Assembly: GCF_003058325.1 (NCBI RefSeq)
Contig: NZ_CP028844.1
Span: 205,001-269,000, forward strand
Reading direction: 5' to 3'
From: Methylobacterium currus
GTDB taxonomy: Bacteria; Pseudomonadota; Alphaproteobacteria; Rhizobiales; Beijerinckiaceae
DNA: 64,000 bases
The notes beneath the pieces were generated by a model. The model did no database searches, was not told where the DNA came from, and worked only from the letters and a program-made list of their open reading frames with translations. Each line of letters starts with the position of its first letter. Within the stretch, counting starts at the first letter, position 1. Positions 24,342-33,134 of the stretch are shown piece after piece. The position numbers and the translations under genes are program-made.

Positions 24342-26111
24342 ATGCCGCAACCGTCTGAAGCCGTCGCCGAGGCGGCGGCGTTCCGCAGCTTCGCCAACGG
24401 CTACCTGCGCGAGATCGATCCCGGCATCCCGGTGCGCCACGCCCTGGCCGACGGGCCGCCCGCGCGTTGCGTGGAGTGGAACCTGCGCGGTCCGCGCGTC
24501 GCGATCCGGGCCGAGATCGTGGCGCCCTCGCTCTGCGGCGCGCAAGGCTTCGGCCGGCTCTGGACCCGCCACCTGTACGAGCCGCGCTGGCGCCCGGTCG
24601 CGCCGATGCGGGCGCTCCAGGACCTGCTCGGCGAGGCCTATGCGCGCTGCGACGATCAGGGCGACACGGCCCGCGGGCGGGAGCTGGAGCTGCTGGGGCG
24701 GGTGCTCGACAGCTACCGCGAGACTGCCCGCCAGCTCGACCTCGCCGCGCCGGCCCCCGGCGCGGGGACGGACTTCATCGAGGCCGAGCGGGCGCTCGTC
24801 TTCGGCCATTGGCTGCACCCGACGCCGAAGAGCCGGCAGGGCCTGACCCCGTGGCAGGCGCGCGTTTACGCGCCCGAGGAGGACGGGACGTTCCGCCTCG
24901 CGGTCTTCGCCGCCGATGCCGCCCGGGTGCGGCACGATTCGGCGATCGCCCGCTCCGCCCCGGAGATCGCCCGGGACCTCCTCGGCCCGGATGCCACGGG
25001 CCTGAATTTGCTGCCCGGCGAGATCGCCCTGCCGATGCATCCGCTCCAGGCCGAGGCGCTGCTGCTCACGCCCTCCATCGCCGCGATGGTGGAGGCGGGG
25101 ACATTGAGGCCGCTCGGCGCCTTCGGCCCGCTCTTCACCGCGACCTCGTCGCTGCGCACCGTCTACGCACCGGACAGCGCCTGGATGGCGAAGTTCTCGC
25201 TCCCCGTCACCCTGACCAACTCGCTGCGGGTGAACCGGAGGCCAGAGCTGGAGGCCGGGGTCGCGGTGGCGCGGCTGCTGGCGCGCAGCGGCGGTGCCGG
25301 GCATCCCGCCTTCCGGATCATCGCCGATCCGGCCTGGCTGACGCTGGACTGCCCCGGCCAGCCGGAGAGCGGCTTCGAGACGGTGTTTCGCGAGAACCCG
25401 TTCCGCGGCGGGGCGGAGCGCGGCATCGCGACCGTCGCAGCCCTGACCGCCGAGCCGGTGCCGGGCCGTCCCTCGCGGCTCGAAGCCCTGCTGCGCCGGG
25501 TCGGCGGCACCGACCTCGCCCATGCCGGCCGGACCTGGTTCAGCCTCTACCTCGACTGCATGCTGGAGCCGGTCGTCGCCCTCTATGACCGGCACGGCAT
25601 CGCGCTCGAGGCGCACCAGCAGAATGCGCTCGTCGACGTCGCCGAGGGCTGGCCGCGCCGCGGCTTCTACCGCGACAACCAGGGCTTCTACCTGTCGGAG
25701 GCCGCCCGGCCGCGGATCCAGCGCCTGGTGCCCGAGACCGGCACCATCGCGTCGCTCTACTACGACGACGGCGAGATCCGCCGCCGCCTCGCCTATTATC
25801 TGATCGTGAACCAGGTCTTCTCCGTGGTGGCCCGGATGGGCCATGACGGGATCGTCCGGGAGGAGGTGCTCCTCGACGACCTCGCCCGCCGGTTGGAGAC
25901 GATCGCGCGGCGGATGACGGGTCTGGGGAGGGCCTTCGCCCGCTCGGTCCTCGACGGTCCGACGCTCTGCACCAAGGCCAACCTGCGCGTGCGCCTGGCC
26001 GACCGCGACGAGCTGGCCTCGGCCGACGGCGCCGGCACCTATATCGACATGCCGAACCCGCTCCGGCGGCAGGCTCACCGGAGCGCCTCCGGCCGTGTCC
26101 TGGCATCCTGA
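24342..26111 (+). CDS. NIS siderophore synthetase (IucA/IucC family), AsbA-like
   Basis: ATP-dependent synthetase of 589 residues that condenses a citrate carboxylate with an amine, with no peptide-synthetase template. Family motifs are HWLHPTPKSRQGLTPWQ (about 150-165), AKFSLPVTLTNSLR, the ATP-binding core GLEAHQQNALVDV-type segment (here ALEAHQQNALVD) and DNQGFYL. The C-terminal FhuF-like helical region is present. ATG 24342 gives the family N-terminus. Together with the next NIS gene it forms the AsbA/AsbB pair that joins citrate to two polyamines in petrobactin-type chelators. The amine (spermidine in petrobactin) is inferred. Confidence 0.9.
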   Translation: MPQPSEAVAEAAAFRSFANGYLREIDPGIPVRHALADGPPARCVEWNLRGPRVAIRAEIVAPSLCGAQGFGRLWTRHLYEPRWRPVAPMRALQDLLGEAYARCDDQGDTARGRELELLGRVLDSYRETARQLDLAAPAPGAGTDFIEAERALVFGHWLHPTPKSRQGLTPWQARVYAPEEDGTFRLAVFAADAARVRHDSAIARSAPEIARDLLGPDATGLNLLPGEIALPMHPLQAEALLLTPSIAAMVEAGTLRPLGAFGPLFTATSSLRTVYAPDSAWMAKFSLPVTLTNSLRVNRRPELEAGVAVARLLARSGGAGHPAFRIIADPAWLTLDCPGQPESGFETVFRENPFRGGAERGIATVAALTAEPVPGRPSRLEALLRRVGGTDLAHAGRTWFSLYLDCMLEPVVALYDRHGIALEAHQQNALVDVAEGWPRRGFYRDNQGFYLSEAARPRIQRLVPETGTIASLYYDDGEIRRRLAYYLIVNQVFSVVARMGHDGIVREEVLLDDLARRLETIARRMTGLGRAFARSVLDGPTLCTKANLRVRLADRDELASADGAGTYIDMPNPLRRQAHRSASGRVLAS

Positions 26112-26112
26112 C

Positions 26113-27807
26113 ATGGCGGAGCCGCCGGCAACCCGTGTCCTGCGGCAGCTCGCGGAAGCGGTGCTGTTCGAGGGGCTGGCCGAGATCGAGGCCGCGCCCG
26201 GCGATCACCGGCTGTCCTGGCGGCTCGGCGGGCGGCGCTTTCGCGCCGTCGGCACGCGCGGACCCTTCGGGCGTCCCCGCCTCTCCGCACCGGTGGAGAT
26301 GGCGACGGAGGGCGGGTGGCACGAAGCCCGGCTCGCCGATCTGGTCGACGCCCTGCCGGCCGCTCCGGAGCACCGGGAGCGTCTGGGGGTGGAGCTTCGG
26401 CAGACGGTCGCGCTCTGCCGCTGGAATGCCGGGACCCTGCCCGCGCCGGAGCGCCGCGCGCTGCCCTTCCACGTGCTCGACGCCGCCCTCTGGGAGGGTC
26501 ACCCCTACCACCCCTGCTTCAAGACCCGCACCGGCTTCACCCTCGACGACCATGCCGAATACGGGCCGGAAGCCGCGCGGGCCTTCCGCCTCGACTGGCT
26601 CGCCCTGCCGCGGGACGGGGTCGCCGCCTCGCTGCCGTGCGCCGAGGACGCGTTCTGGCGCGCCACGCTCGGATCGGACTGGGACGGGCTGCTGGAGCGC
26701 CTGCGCGAGGCCGGCCATTCCCCCGCCTCGCACGCGGTGATCCCGGTCCATCCCTGGCAGATGCGCCACCTCGCGGAGATGGAGCCGTGGCGCTCCCGGC
26801 TGGCGGATGGCATCGCCGTCGTGCTCGGGCCGGCCGGGCCGCCCTACCGGGCGAGCCAGTCCCTGCGCACGCTGCACGATGGCGACGACCCGAGCGCCCC
26901 GAGCGTGAAGCTCGCCCTGAGCGTCGTCAGCACGTCGAGCCTGCGGATCCTCGATCCCGCCTTCGTCCTGACCGCGCCGGCGCTCTCGGGCTGGATCGCC
27001 GCGATCGTCGCCGGCGACCCGTTCCTCGCCCGGATGGCGGTCCTGCGCGAATACGCCGCCATGATCGCCGACCGGGATGGACGGCTCGCCGCGATCTGGC
27101 GCGAGAGCCCGGCCCTGGCGCCCGGCGAGGCGGCGGTGCCGTTCAACGCGCTCTACGCGTGCGAGCCGGACGGACGCAGCTTCGTGGCGCCGTGGCTGGC
27201 GCGGTACGGCCTCGCGTCCTGGCTCGACCGGCTGGTGGAGGTCGCGGTGCTGCCGATCTGGCACCTCCTGGTGGCGCATGGCGTCGCCCTGGAGGCGCAT
27301 GGCCAGAACATGATCCTGGTGCACCGCGACGGCTGGCCCGAGCGGGTGATCGTTCGCGATTTCCACGAGAGCGCCGAATACGCGCCGGACTTCCTCCGCG
27401 AAGTGCCGCCCGTGCCGGATCTCGGTGCCATCGACCCCGCTCATGCCGGGCCGCCGGACGACCGCTTCCACGCCATGCGGGCGGCCTCGACCCTCGCCGA
27501 GCTGGTGACCGACAGCCTGTTCGTCTTCAACCTGAGCGAGGTCACCCACCTCCTGGCCCGCCGGCACGGGCTCGACGAATCCGGGTTCTGGGACGGGCTC
27601 GGCCGGCGCCTGCGCCGCCACGCGGCCGAGCACCGGCTGACGGACCGGCTCGCCCGGCTGGGCGTGGAGGCGCCCCGCCTGCGGGTCGAGGCGCTGCTCG
27701 CCCGCAAGCTCGGCCTGGCGGAGGCGCGCTTCGGCCACCTCGTCCCGAACGCTCTCTTCCCCTCTCCCCTTGCCCTCTCCCTTGCCCTCCTGCGGACAGG
27801 CTCATGA
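26113..27807 (+). CDS. Second NIS siderophore synthetase, AsbB-like
   Basis: Second IucA/IucC-type synthetase, 564 residues. It shows EGHPYHPCFKTRTGF (the HP-x-x-K-R-G motif), VIPVHPWQM, KLALSVVSTSSLR, VALEAHGQNMILVHRDG and VRDFHESAEY. Its start lies 1 nt past the stop of the first synthetase and its stop overlaps the ligase start (ATGA), so translation is coupled. In petrobactin assembly AsbB-type enzymes add the second aryl-polyamine arm to the citrate half-product. An in-frame GTG at 26095 is a less likely start. Confidence 0.9.
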   Translation: MAEPPATRVLRQLAEAVLFEGLAEIEAAPGDHRLSWRLGGRRFRAVGTRGPFGRPRLSAPVEMATEGGWHEARLADLVDALPAAPEHRERLGVELRQTVALCRWNAGTLPAPERRALPFHVLDAALWEGHPYHPCFKTRTGFTLDDHAEYGPEAARAFRLDWLALPRDGVAASLPCAEDAFWRATLGSDWDGLLERLREAGHSPASHAVIPVHPWQMRHLAEMEPWRSRLADGIAVVLGPAGPPYRASQSLRTLHDGDDPSAPSVKLALSVVSTSSLRILDPAFVLTAPALSGWIAAIVAGDPFLARMAVLREYAAMIADRDGRLAAIWRESPALAPGEAAVPFNALYACEPDGRSFVAPWLARYGLASWLDRLVEVAVLPIWHLLVAHGVALEAHGQNMILVHRDGWPERVIVRDFHESAEYAPDFLREVPPVPDLGAIDPAHAGPPDDRFHAMRAASTLAELVTDSLFVFNLSEVTHLLARRHGLDESGFWDGLGRRLRRHAAEHRLTDRLARLGVEAPRLRVEALLARKLGLAEARFGHLVPNALFPSPLALSLALLRTGS

Positions 27808-29069
27808 TCGAGATCGACGGACGCATTCTCGCGGCGGACGAGATGGAGGCCGCCCTCGCCCACGTCACCGAGCGCGCCCGCCTGCGCAGCGGCAGCGGCG
27901 AGCGCGTCGCCGCGCGTTTTCGCGACACCGCGTCGAGCCTCGCCTTCATCCTGGCCGCCCGCCGGGTGGGCGCGACGCTGCTGCCGATCCATCCGGGCCT
28001 GCCGGATGACGGCGCGCGCCGGCTCGCCGCCCGCGCCGGCTGCCACCGGATCTTCCTCGACGACCTCGACGGGGAGTTTCTGGAGGACGCCCCGCCCCCG
28101 GAACCCGGTGAGGGCCACCTGCTCCAGATGAGCTCCGGCACGACCGGCGAGCCGAAATGCATCGCCCGCCCCTGGAGCGTGGTGGCGCGCGAGATCGAGA
28201 GCTACGTCGCGGCCTTCACCCGGCCGGAGGGAATGACGCCCGTCATCGCCTGCCCGATCACCCATTCCTACGGGCTGATCTGCGGCCTCCTCGTGGGCCT
28301 GCGGCGCGGCCGGGCGCCGGTGGTGCTCGACACCGGCAATCCCAAGTACCTGCTGCGCCGGCTGCGCGAGGCCGAGCGCCCGCTGCTCTACACCGCGCCC
28401 GCGATGCTGCACACGCTCGCCCGGCTGATGCCGGAGGGCGAGCGCATCCATGCGGCGATGACCTCCGGCACGCTTTTGCCCGCGCCCTGGTTCTCCGCCA
28501 TCCGGGCCCGGGTGGAGCACCTCTTCCAGCAATACGGCTGCTCGGAGACCGGCTGCATCGCGGTGAATCCCGACCTGCGGCGGGCCGACGCGATCGGGTA
28601 CCCCCTGCCGCATCACCGCGTCACCGCGGGCACGGGTGCCGAGGCGCCGGCGGAGATCGTGGTCGAGGACGGGGGCGGCACGGTGCGCACCGGCGATCTC
28701 GGCTACCGGATGCCCGACGGCATGCTGGTCTTCGTGGCGCGGCAGAGCGACACGATCAACGTCTCGGGCCTCAACGTCTATCCGGGCGAGGTAGAGGACG
28801 TGGTCATGGCGATGCCGGGCATCACCGATGCGGTGGCTTTCGCCCGGGCCGACGCCTTCGCGGGCGAGCGGGTGACGCTCCTGTTCAGCGCCGAGGCGCC
28901 GGTGCCGCCCCGCGCGCTCCAGGACTGGTGCCGCCGCTACCTCGCCGGCCACCAGGTCCCGGTCGAGGCTTTGCAGGTCGCCGCCATTCCGCGCCAGGCG
29001 AACGGCAAGATCTCCCGCCGCGAGGCCGCGGCGCGCTACCGCAACGGCGCCCTGGAGGCCGCGCGATGA
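27804..29069 (+). CDS. Aryl-acid AMP ligase, AsbC-like
   Basis: ANL adenylating enzyme of 421 residues, shorter than CoA ligases and the size of AsbC. The ATP-binding motif is MSSGTTGEPKCIARPW, the A5-like motif is QQYGCSETG, the hinge is ARQSDTINVSGLNVYPGEVE and the catalytic lysine is in RQANGKISRRE. AsbC activates 3,4-dihydroxybenzoate and loads it onto AsbD; here the adjacent gene supplies the carrier domain. The aryl acid is not known: no asbF is seen, so 4-hydroxybenzoate, as in methylolanthanin, is a real alternative. Coupled by ATGA at both ends. Confidence 0.88.
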   Translation: MIEIDGRILAADEMEAALAHVTERARLRSGSGERVAARFRDTASSLAFILAARRVGATLLPIHPGLPDDGARRLAARAGCHRIFLDDLDGEFLEDAPPPEPGEGHLLQMSSGTTGEPKCIARPWSVVAREIESYVAAFTRPEGMTPVIACPITHSYGLICGLLVGLRRGRAPVVLDTGNPKYLLRRLREAERPLLYTAPAMLHTLARLMPEGERIHAAMTSGTLLPAPWFSAIRARVEHLFQQYGCSETGCIAVNPDLRRADAIGYPLPHHRVTAGTGAEAPAEIVVEDGGGTVRTGDLGYRMPDGMLVFVARQSDTINVSGLNVYPGEVEDVVMAMPGITDAVAFARADAFAGERVTLLFSAEAPVPPRALQDWCRRYLAGHQVPVEALQVAAIPRQANGKISRREAAARYRNGALEAAR

Positions 29070-30388
29070 GCGTGGCCCTGACCCGGGACGACGCCGTCGC
29101 GGCCGTCGAGACGATCCTGCGCGAGGAGATGCACCATCCGCATCTCGACCTGTTCGGGCCGCAGGCGCGGCTCAACGAGGATCTCTACCTCGACTCGGTG
29201 CAGGTGCTGCAGCTCATCCTGTCGCTGGAGATGAATCTCGGTCTCTCGATCCCCGAGGAATCGATCGCCCGGCAGGACCTGTCCACGGTGGCCGACCTCG
29301 CCGGGCTGCTCGCCCGCGAGCCGGCCGCGCTCCCTGCCGCACCGGATATGCCGCCGGAGGGCGTCCACGGCCCGCTGACCTACGACCTGAAGATCCACTG
29401 CTTCGTCAGCTGCGTCTGTGACGGGCTGAAGGCGCGGGGGATCGACCACCGCCCGTTCTACGGCCTGATTTGGGACGCCGAATTCGCCATCACCGACGAG
29501 TTCCGCCTCGCCTACCACTCGGACGCCCAGGACCACGAGACGTTTCGCTACTGGTTCGAGCGGCTCTACGGCGTGCCGCTCCACGCCTGGTACGACCCCT
29601 CGCGGAGCAAGGACGCGAACGTCGCGACCCTGCTCGACCTCCTGGCGCGCCGCCGCCCGGAGGAATGCGTGATGGTGATGCTGGACATGTTCCACCTGCC
29701 GGAGCGGGAGAACAAGTTCAACCAGAACCCCTTCCCGCATTACCTGCTGGTGAGCCTCACCGACGATCCCGAGACCTGGCAGGTGCGCGATCCCGATTTC
29801 CGCTGGGAGGGCAGGATCGCGCGGGACCGGATGCTGAACGCCATCCGCCAGCCGACCGTTGCGGGCGGCTACGTCTTCGATCCCGCCTGCGCCCGCCCGC
29901 CGGCGGATGCCGATCTCGCGGCCTTCTTCGAGGCCTGCTTCATCCTTGAGGCCAACCCGCTGATCGATGCGGTCCGGGCCATCGTGGCGGCCCACGCCGA
30001 GGGGCGGGCTGGGCTCCATCTCGCCTCCGTCGGCGAGGCACTGCGGGAATTGCCGGTCATCACCATCCGCAAATGGGCCTACGAGCACGGCTTCGCCTTC
30101 TTCTGGCGCGCCCTGCACTGGCCCGATTCCGAGTTCCAGCGAACGTGCGACGAGATCGAGGCCCTGGTGAATGGCCTCACCACCCTGCACTACGCCGTCC
30201 TCAAGCTCGCCCGGTCGGCCGACCCGGCGCAAGTCGCCGCGATCATGGCCCGGCTCGACGGTCTCGACGCGGCCGAGTTCGCGCTCAAGCGCCGGCTCGC
30301 CGCGGCCTTGTCGGCCTGGCGCGCCTCGCGCCCGGAGCCGGCGCGTCTCCCGGATCACCGCCCCGTCGAGGAAGGATGCCTCCCATGA
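29066..30388 (+). CDS. Acyl carrier protein fused to an AsbE-like transferase
   Basis: Two-domain protein of 440 residues. Residues 8-85 form an acyl carrier domain with the phosphopantetheine serine in DLYLDSVQVLQL (Ser44). After a short Pro/Ala linker, residues 105-420 resemble the AsbE/DUF6005 (BtrH-like) family, including a Cys-His-rich start KIHCFVSCVCDGLKARG. In Bacillus, AsbD (carrier) and AsbE (transfers the aryl group to spermidine) are separate proteins; here they are one chain, placing the loaded aryl group beside the acceptor site. The AsbE assignment rests on context and size more than on motifs I can verify. Coupled by ATGA overlaps on both sides. Confidence 0.8.
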   Translation: MSVALTRDDAVAAVETILREEMHHPHLDLFGPQARLNEDLYLDSVQVLQLILSLEMNLGLSIPEESIARQDLSTVADLAGLLAREPAALPAAPDMPPEGVHGPLTYDLKIHCFVSCVCDGLKARGIDHRPFYGLIWDAEFAITDEFRLAYHSDAQDHETFRYWFERLYGVPLHAWYDPSRSKDANVATLLDLLARRRPEECVMVMLDMFHLPERENKFNQNPFPHYLLVSLTDDPETWQVRDPDFRWEGRIARDRMLNAIRQPTVAGGYVFDPACARPPADADLAAFFEACFILEANPLIDAVRAIVAAHAEGRAGLHLASVGEALRELPVITIRKWAYEHGFAFFWRALHWPDSEFQRTCDEIEALVNGLTTLHYAVLKLARSADPAQVAAIMARLDGLDAAEFALKRRLAAALSAWRASRPEPARLPDHRPVEEGCLP

Positions 30389-30663
30389 TCCAGTCCCGCG
30401 CCGTCGTCGGCACGGCCCATGCGAGCCGCTACCTGCAGCAGCTCGCCAAGCACTGGTCGCACCGGTTCGAGACCGAGTTCGACACCGAGAAGGCCCGGAT
30501 CGCCCTGCCGCTGGGCGAAGCGCGGCTCGCCGCCAGCCCCGAGGCCCTGACGATCGACCTCTCCGTGGCCGATCCCGCCTCGCTGCCGGACTTCCACGCC
30601 GTGATCGTGCGCCACCTCGAGCGGTTCGCCTTCCGCGAGACGCTGCAAATCGACTGGGCGTGA
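30385..30663 (+). CDS. DUF2218 family protein
   Basis: Small protein of 92 residues with the DUF2218 pattern: SRYLQQLAKHWSHRFETEFD, an acidic middle and HLERFAFRETLQIDW at the end. DUF2218 proteins are often found beside siderophore genes; their biochemical role is unknown. Start overlaps the stop of the fusion gene (ATGA), so it is made with the biosynthetic enzymes. The His/Arg content suggests a small-molecule or metal-complex interaction, but this is speculation. Confidence 0.85.
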   Translation: MIQSRAVVGTAHASRYLQQLAKHWSHRFETEFDTEKARIALPLGEARLAASPEALTIDLSVADPASLPDFHAVIVRHLERFAFRETLQIDWA

Positions 30664-30668
30664 CCGGC

Positions 30669-31193
30669 ATGGAAACGATCGTGGAGGCGACCTTGGACGT
30701 GACCGTGCGGGCGATGCGCGAGGCCGACGCGGCGGACCTCTTCGAGCTCTACAACCAGCCCGCCTTCCGCTTCGGGACGCTGGCCCTCCCTTACGAATCC
30801 TTCGAGGCGGTGAAGGCCTGGGCGACGCCGCGCTCGCCGCGGGACCTGCATCTCGTCGCGGAGGCCGAGGGCCGGGTGGTCGGCGCCGCGGCGTTGCGGC
30901 CGTTCTACGGCCGGCGCGCCCATGCGGCGGAGTTCTGGCTCGGCGTGAACGAAGGGCTTTCGGGGCGCGGCATCGGCTCGCGGTTGCTGGCCGCGATCAT
31001 CGACACCGCCGACAACTGGCTCAACGTCAACCGGATCGAGATGACGGTGTTCGTCGACAACACCCGGGCGATCGCATTGTATGAGCGGTTCGGGTTCGAG
31101 ATCGAGGGCACCCACCGCGCCGCGAGCTTCCGGAACGGGGCGTTCGTGGACGTGCACTGCATGGCGCGGCTGCGTCCGGGCGGCGTGAGGTGA
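30669..31193 (+). CDS. GNAT-family N-acetyltransferase
   Basis: Acetyltransferase of 174 residues. The acetyl-CoA pyrophosphate-binding motif is GLSGRGIGSRLL (about residues 97-108), preceded by AAEFWLGVNE and followed by RIEMTVFVDNTRAIALYERFGF. ATG 30669 is 5 nt after the DUF2218 stop; a GTG at 30660 overlapping that stop (GTGA) is an alternative. Its place inside the metallophore operon suggests acetylation of the polyamine nitrogens of the product, as in rhodopetrobactins. A ribosomal-protein or polyamine acetylase role unrelated to the chelator is possible. Confidence 0.85.
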   Translation: METIVEATLDVTVRAMREADAADLFELYNQPAFRFGTLALPYESFEAVKAWATPRSPRDLHLVAEAEGRVVGAAALRPFYGRRAHAAEFWLGVNEGLSGRGIGSRLLAAIIDTADNWLNVNRIEMTVFVDNTRAIALYERFGFEIEGTHRAASFRNGAFVDVHCMARLRPGGVR

Positions 31194-31269
31194 GGGGCCT
31201 TCGTCGCCGGTCCGGCCGGACTCGCGACGACGGCCTGACTGCCAACAGATCCACGAGAGGAAACCCATC

Positions 31270-32190
31270 TTGCCGTCGCTCAAGACGATCCGGTGCCGAA
31301 TCGCGGCCCTCCTCCTGACGCTATTATGCACCGGCCCCGCTGCGGCCGAGATCCCCGTGCAGCACACCCGCGGCCAGACGATCCTGCCGGCGACGCCCAA
31401 GAAGGTCGTCGTGTTCGATCTCGCCGCCCTCGACACCCTCGATGCCCTCGGCATCCCGGTCTTCGGCGTGCCGGCAGGGGCGAAGCCGCAATCCCTCGTG
31501 CAGTACAACGAGCCCCGCTTCCGCCGGATGGGCACGCTGTGGGAGCCCGACTACGAGGCGATCGACGCGGCCGAGCCCGACCTGATCGTCGTCGGAGGCC
31601 GCTCGGGGCCGCGCTACGAGGCGCTGGCGAAGATGGCGCCGACGATCGACCTGTCCGGCGACGACGCCGACCCGCTCGGCAGCGAATTGCGCAACATCCG
31701 GACGCTCGCCCGCCTGTTCGGCAAGGAGGCGGAGGCCGAGGCGCGCATCGCCCGGATCCAGGCCGGCATCGCGTCCATCCATGAGAAGGCCGGGCAGGCC
31801 GGCACCGCCCTGTTCGTCCTCTCGACCGGGGGACGCCTGAGCGCCTTCGGGCCGGGCTCGCGCTTCGGCCTCGTCCACGGCGCCCTCGGCTTCCGGCCGG
31901 CCTCGACCGATCTCGGGGCCGGCATCCACGGCCAGCCGATCTCGTTCGAGTTCATCGCCAAGACCGACCCGGATTGGCTGTTCGTGCTCGACCGTGACGC
32001 CGCGATCGGCGTGCGCGGCCAGCCGGCGCGCCAGCTCCTCGACAACGAGCTCGTCCGGCAGACGAAGGCCTGGCGCAAAGGACAGGTGGTCTATGTCGAA
32101 GCCGGCAGCTGGTACCTCGCCGCCGGAGGCCTGAGGGCGCTCCAGGCCACGGTCGACCAGATCGCCGCCGCCCTGGGCGGCCGACGCTGA
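31270..32190 (+). CDS. ABC transporter periplasmic siderophore-binding protein (FatB/CeuE/YclQ-like)
   Basis: Solute-binding protein of 306 residues of the cluster A-II (Fe-siderophore) type. It starts with TTG 31270 behind GAGAGGAAA, has a signal peptide (AALLLTLLCTGPAAAEI) and two lobes joined by a rigid helix: KKVVVFDLAALDTLDALGIP, then EPDLIVVGGRSGPRYEAL, and FIAKTDPDWLFVLDRD. This fits FatB/CeuE/YclQ proteins that bind ferric petrobactin or catechol complexes. It lacks a good lipobox, as expected for a Gram-negative soluble periplasmic protein. First gene of the import part, 76 nt after the acetyltransferase. Confidence 0.9.
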   Translation: MPSLKTIRCRIAALLLTLLCTGPAAAEIPVQHTRGQTILPATPKKVVVFDLAALDTLDALGIPVFGVPAGAKPQSLVQYNEPRFRRMGTLWEPDYEAIDAAEPDLIVVGGRSGPRYEALAKMAPTIDLSGDDADPLGSELRNIRTLARLFGKEAEAEARIARIQAGIASIHEKAGQAGTALFVLSTGGRLSAFGPGSRFGLVHGALGFRPASTDLGAGIHGQPISFEFIAKTDPDWLFVLDRDAAIGVRGQPARQLLDNELVRQTKAWRKGQVVYVEAGSWYLAAGGLRALQATVDQIAAALGGRR

Positions 32191-32192
32191 GA

Positions 32193-33134
32193 ATGACCCT
32201 GCCTCTCCTTCAGAGATTTCTCCCCGCTTGCCTCGTCCTCCTGGTCCTCGCCGCCGCCAGCCTCCTCGTCGGTGTCGGCGATGCGGGCGGATCCGAGATC
32301 CTGCTGGCGAGCCGGGTGCCGCGCACCCTCGCGCTGATCCTCGCCGGCGCCGGCATGGCGGTGGCGGGGGTTATCATGCAGCTCGTGGCGCAGAACCGCT
32401 TCGTCGAGCCCTCCACCGCCGGCACGGCCGAAGCGGCGACGCTCGGCATGCTGCTCGTCACGCTGCTCGCCCCCGACGCGCCGGTGGCGGTGAAGATGCT
32501 GGCGGCGACCGCGACGGCGCTCGCCGGCACCGCCCTGTTCCTGCGGGTCCTGCGCGCCATGCCGCTGCGTGCCCGCCTGACGGTGCCGCTCGTCGGGATC
32601 ATGCTGGGCGGCGTGGTCGGGGCGGCCTCGACCCTCATCGCCTACCGCACCGACATGCTGCAATTCCTCGGCACCTGGCAGGCGGGCGATTTCTCGACCG
32701 TCCTGCGCGGGCGTTACGAGCTGCTCTGGCTCGCCGCCATCCTGACCCTCGTCGCCTACGCGCTGGCCGACCGCATCACCATCGCCGGCCTCGGCCGCGA
32801 CGCCGCGATCAATCTCGGGCTCGATCACCGCCGCGTCGTCGCAGGCGCCATCGCCATCGTGGCGATGATCACCGCGGTGACCATCGCCACGGTCGGGGCG
32901 ATCCCGTTCCTCGGCCTCGTCGTGCCGAACCTCGTCGCGACGGTGGCGGGCGACAACCTGCGCCGCTCCCTGCCGCTCGTGGCGGTCTCCGGCGCCGGGC
33001 TGCTGCTCGTCTGCGACGTGCTCGGGCGGGTGATCCGCTATCCCTACGAGATCCCGGTCGGCACGGTGATGGGCGTCGTCGGCAGCGCCCTCTTCCTCGT
33101 GCTCCTGCTGCGCCGGGACGCCCGCCATGCATGA
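32193..33134 (+). CDS. Siderophore ABC transporter permease 1 (FatD/YclN-like)
   Basis: Integral membrane permease of 313 residues of the FecCD/BtuC type, with about nine transmembrane helices. Landmarks are SRVPRTLALILAGAGMAVAG near the N-terminus and GAIPFLGLVVPNLVAT, the FecCD loop that contacts the ATPase. It begins 2 nt after the binding-protein stop and overlaps the second permease by 8 nt. Together they form the channel for the metal-chelator complex. Confidence 0.92.
   Translation: MTLPLLQRFLPACLVLLVLAAASLLVGVGDAGGSEILLASRVPRTLALILAGAGMAVAGVIMQLVAQNRFVEPSTAGTAEAATLGMLLVTLLAPDAPVAVKMLAATATALAGTALFLRVLRAMPLRARLTVPLVGIMLGGVVGAASTLIAYRTDMLQFLGTWQAGDFSTVLRGRYELLWLAAILTLVAYALADRITIAGLGRDAAINLGLDHRRVVAGAIAIVAMITAVTIATVGAIPFLGLVVPNLVATVAGDNLRRSLPLVAVSGAGLLLVCDVLGRVIRYPYEIPVGTVMGVVGSALFLVLLLRRDARHA

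Noticed and set aside
26316..27800. Plus-strand frame joined in phase to the AsbC-like ligase
   Set aside because: It overlaps the second NIS synthetase in another frame and is low-complexity Arg/Ala/Pro; the ligase starts at the coupled ATG 27804.
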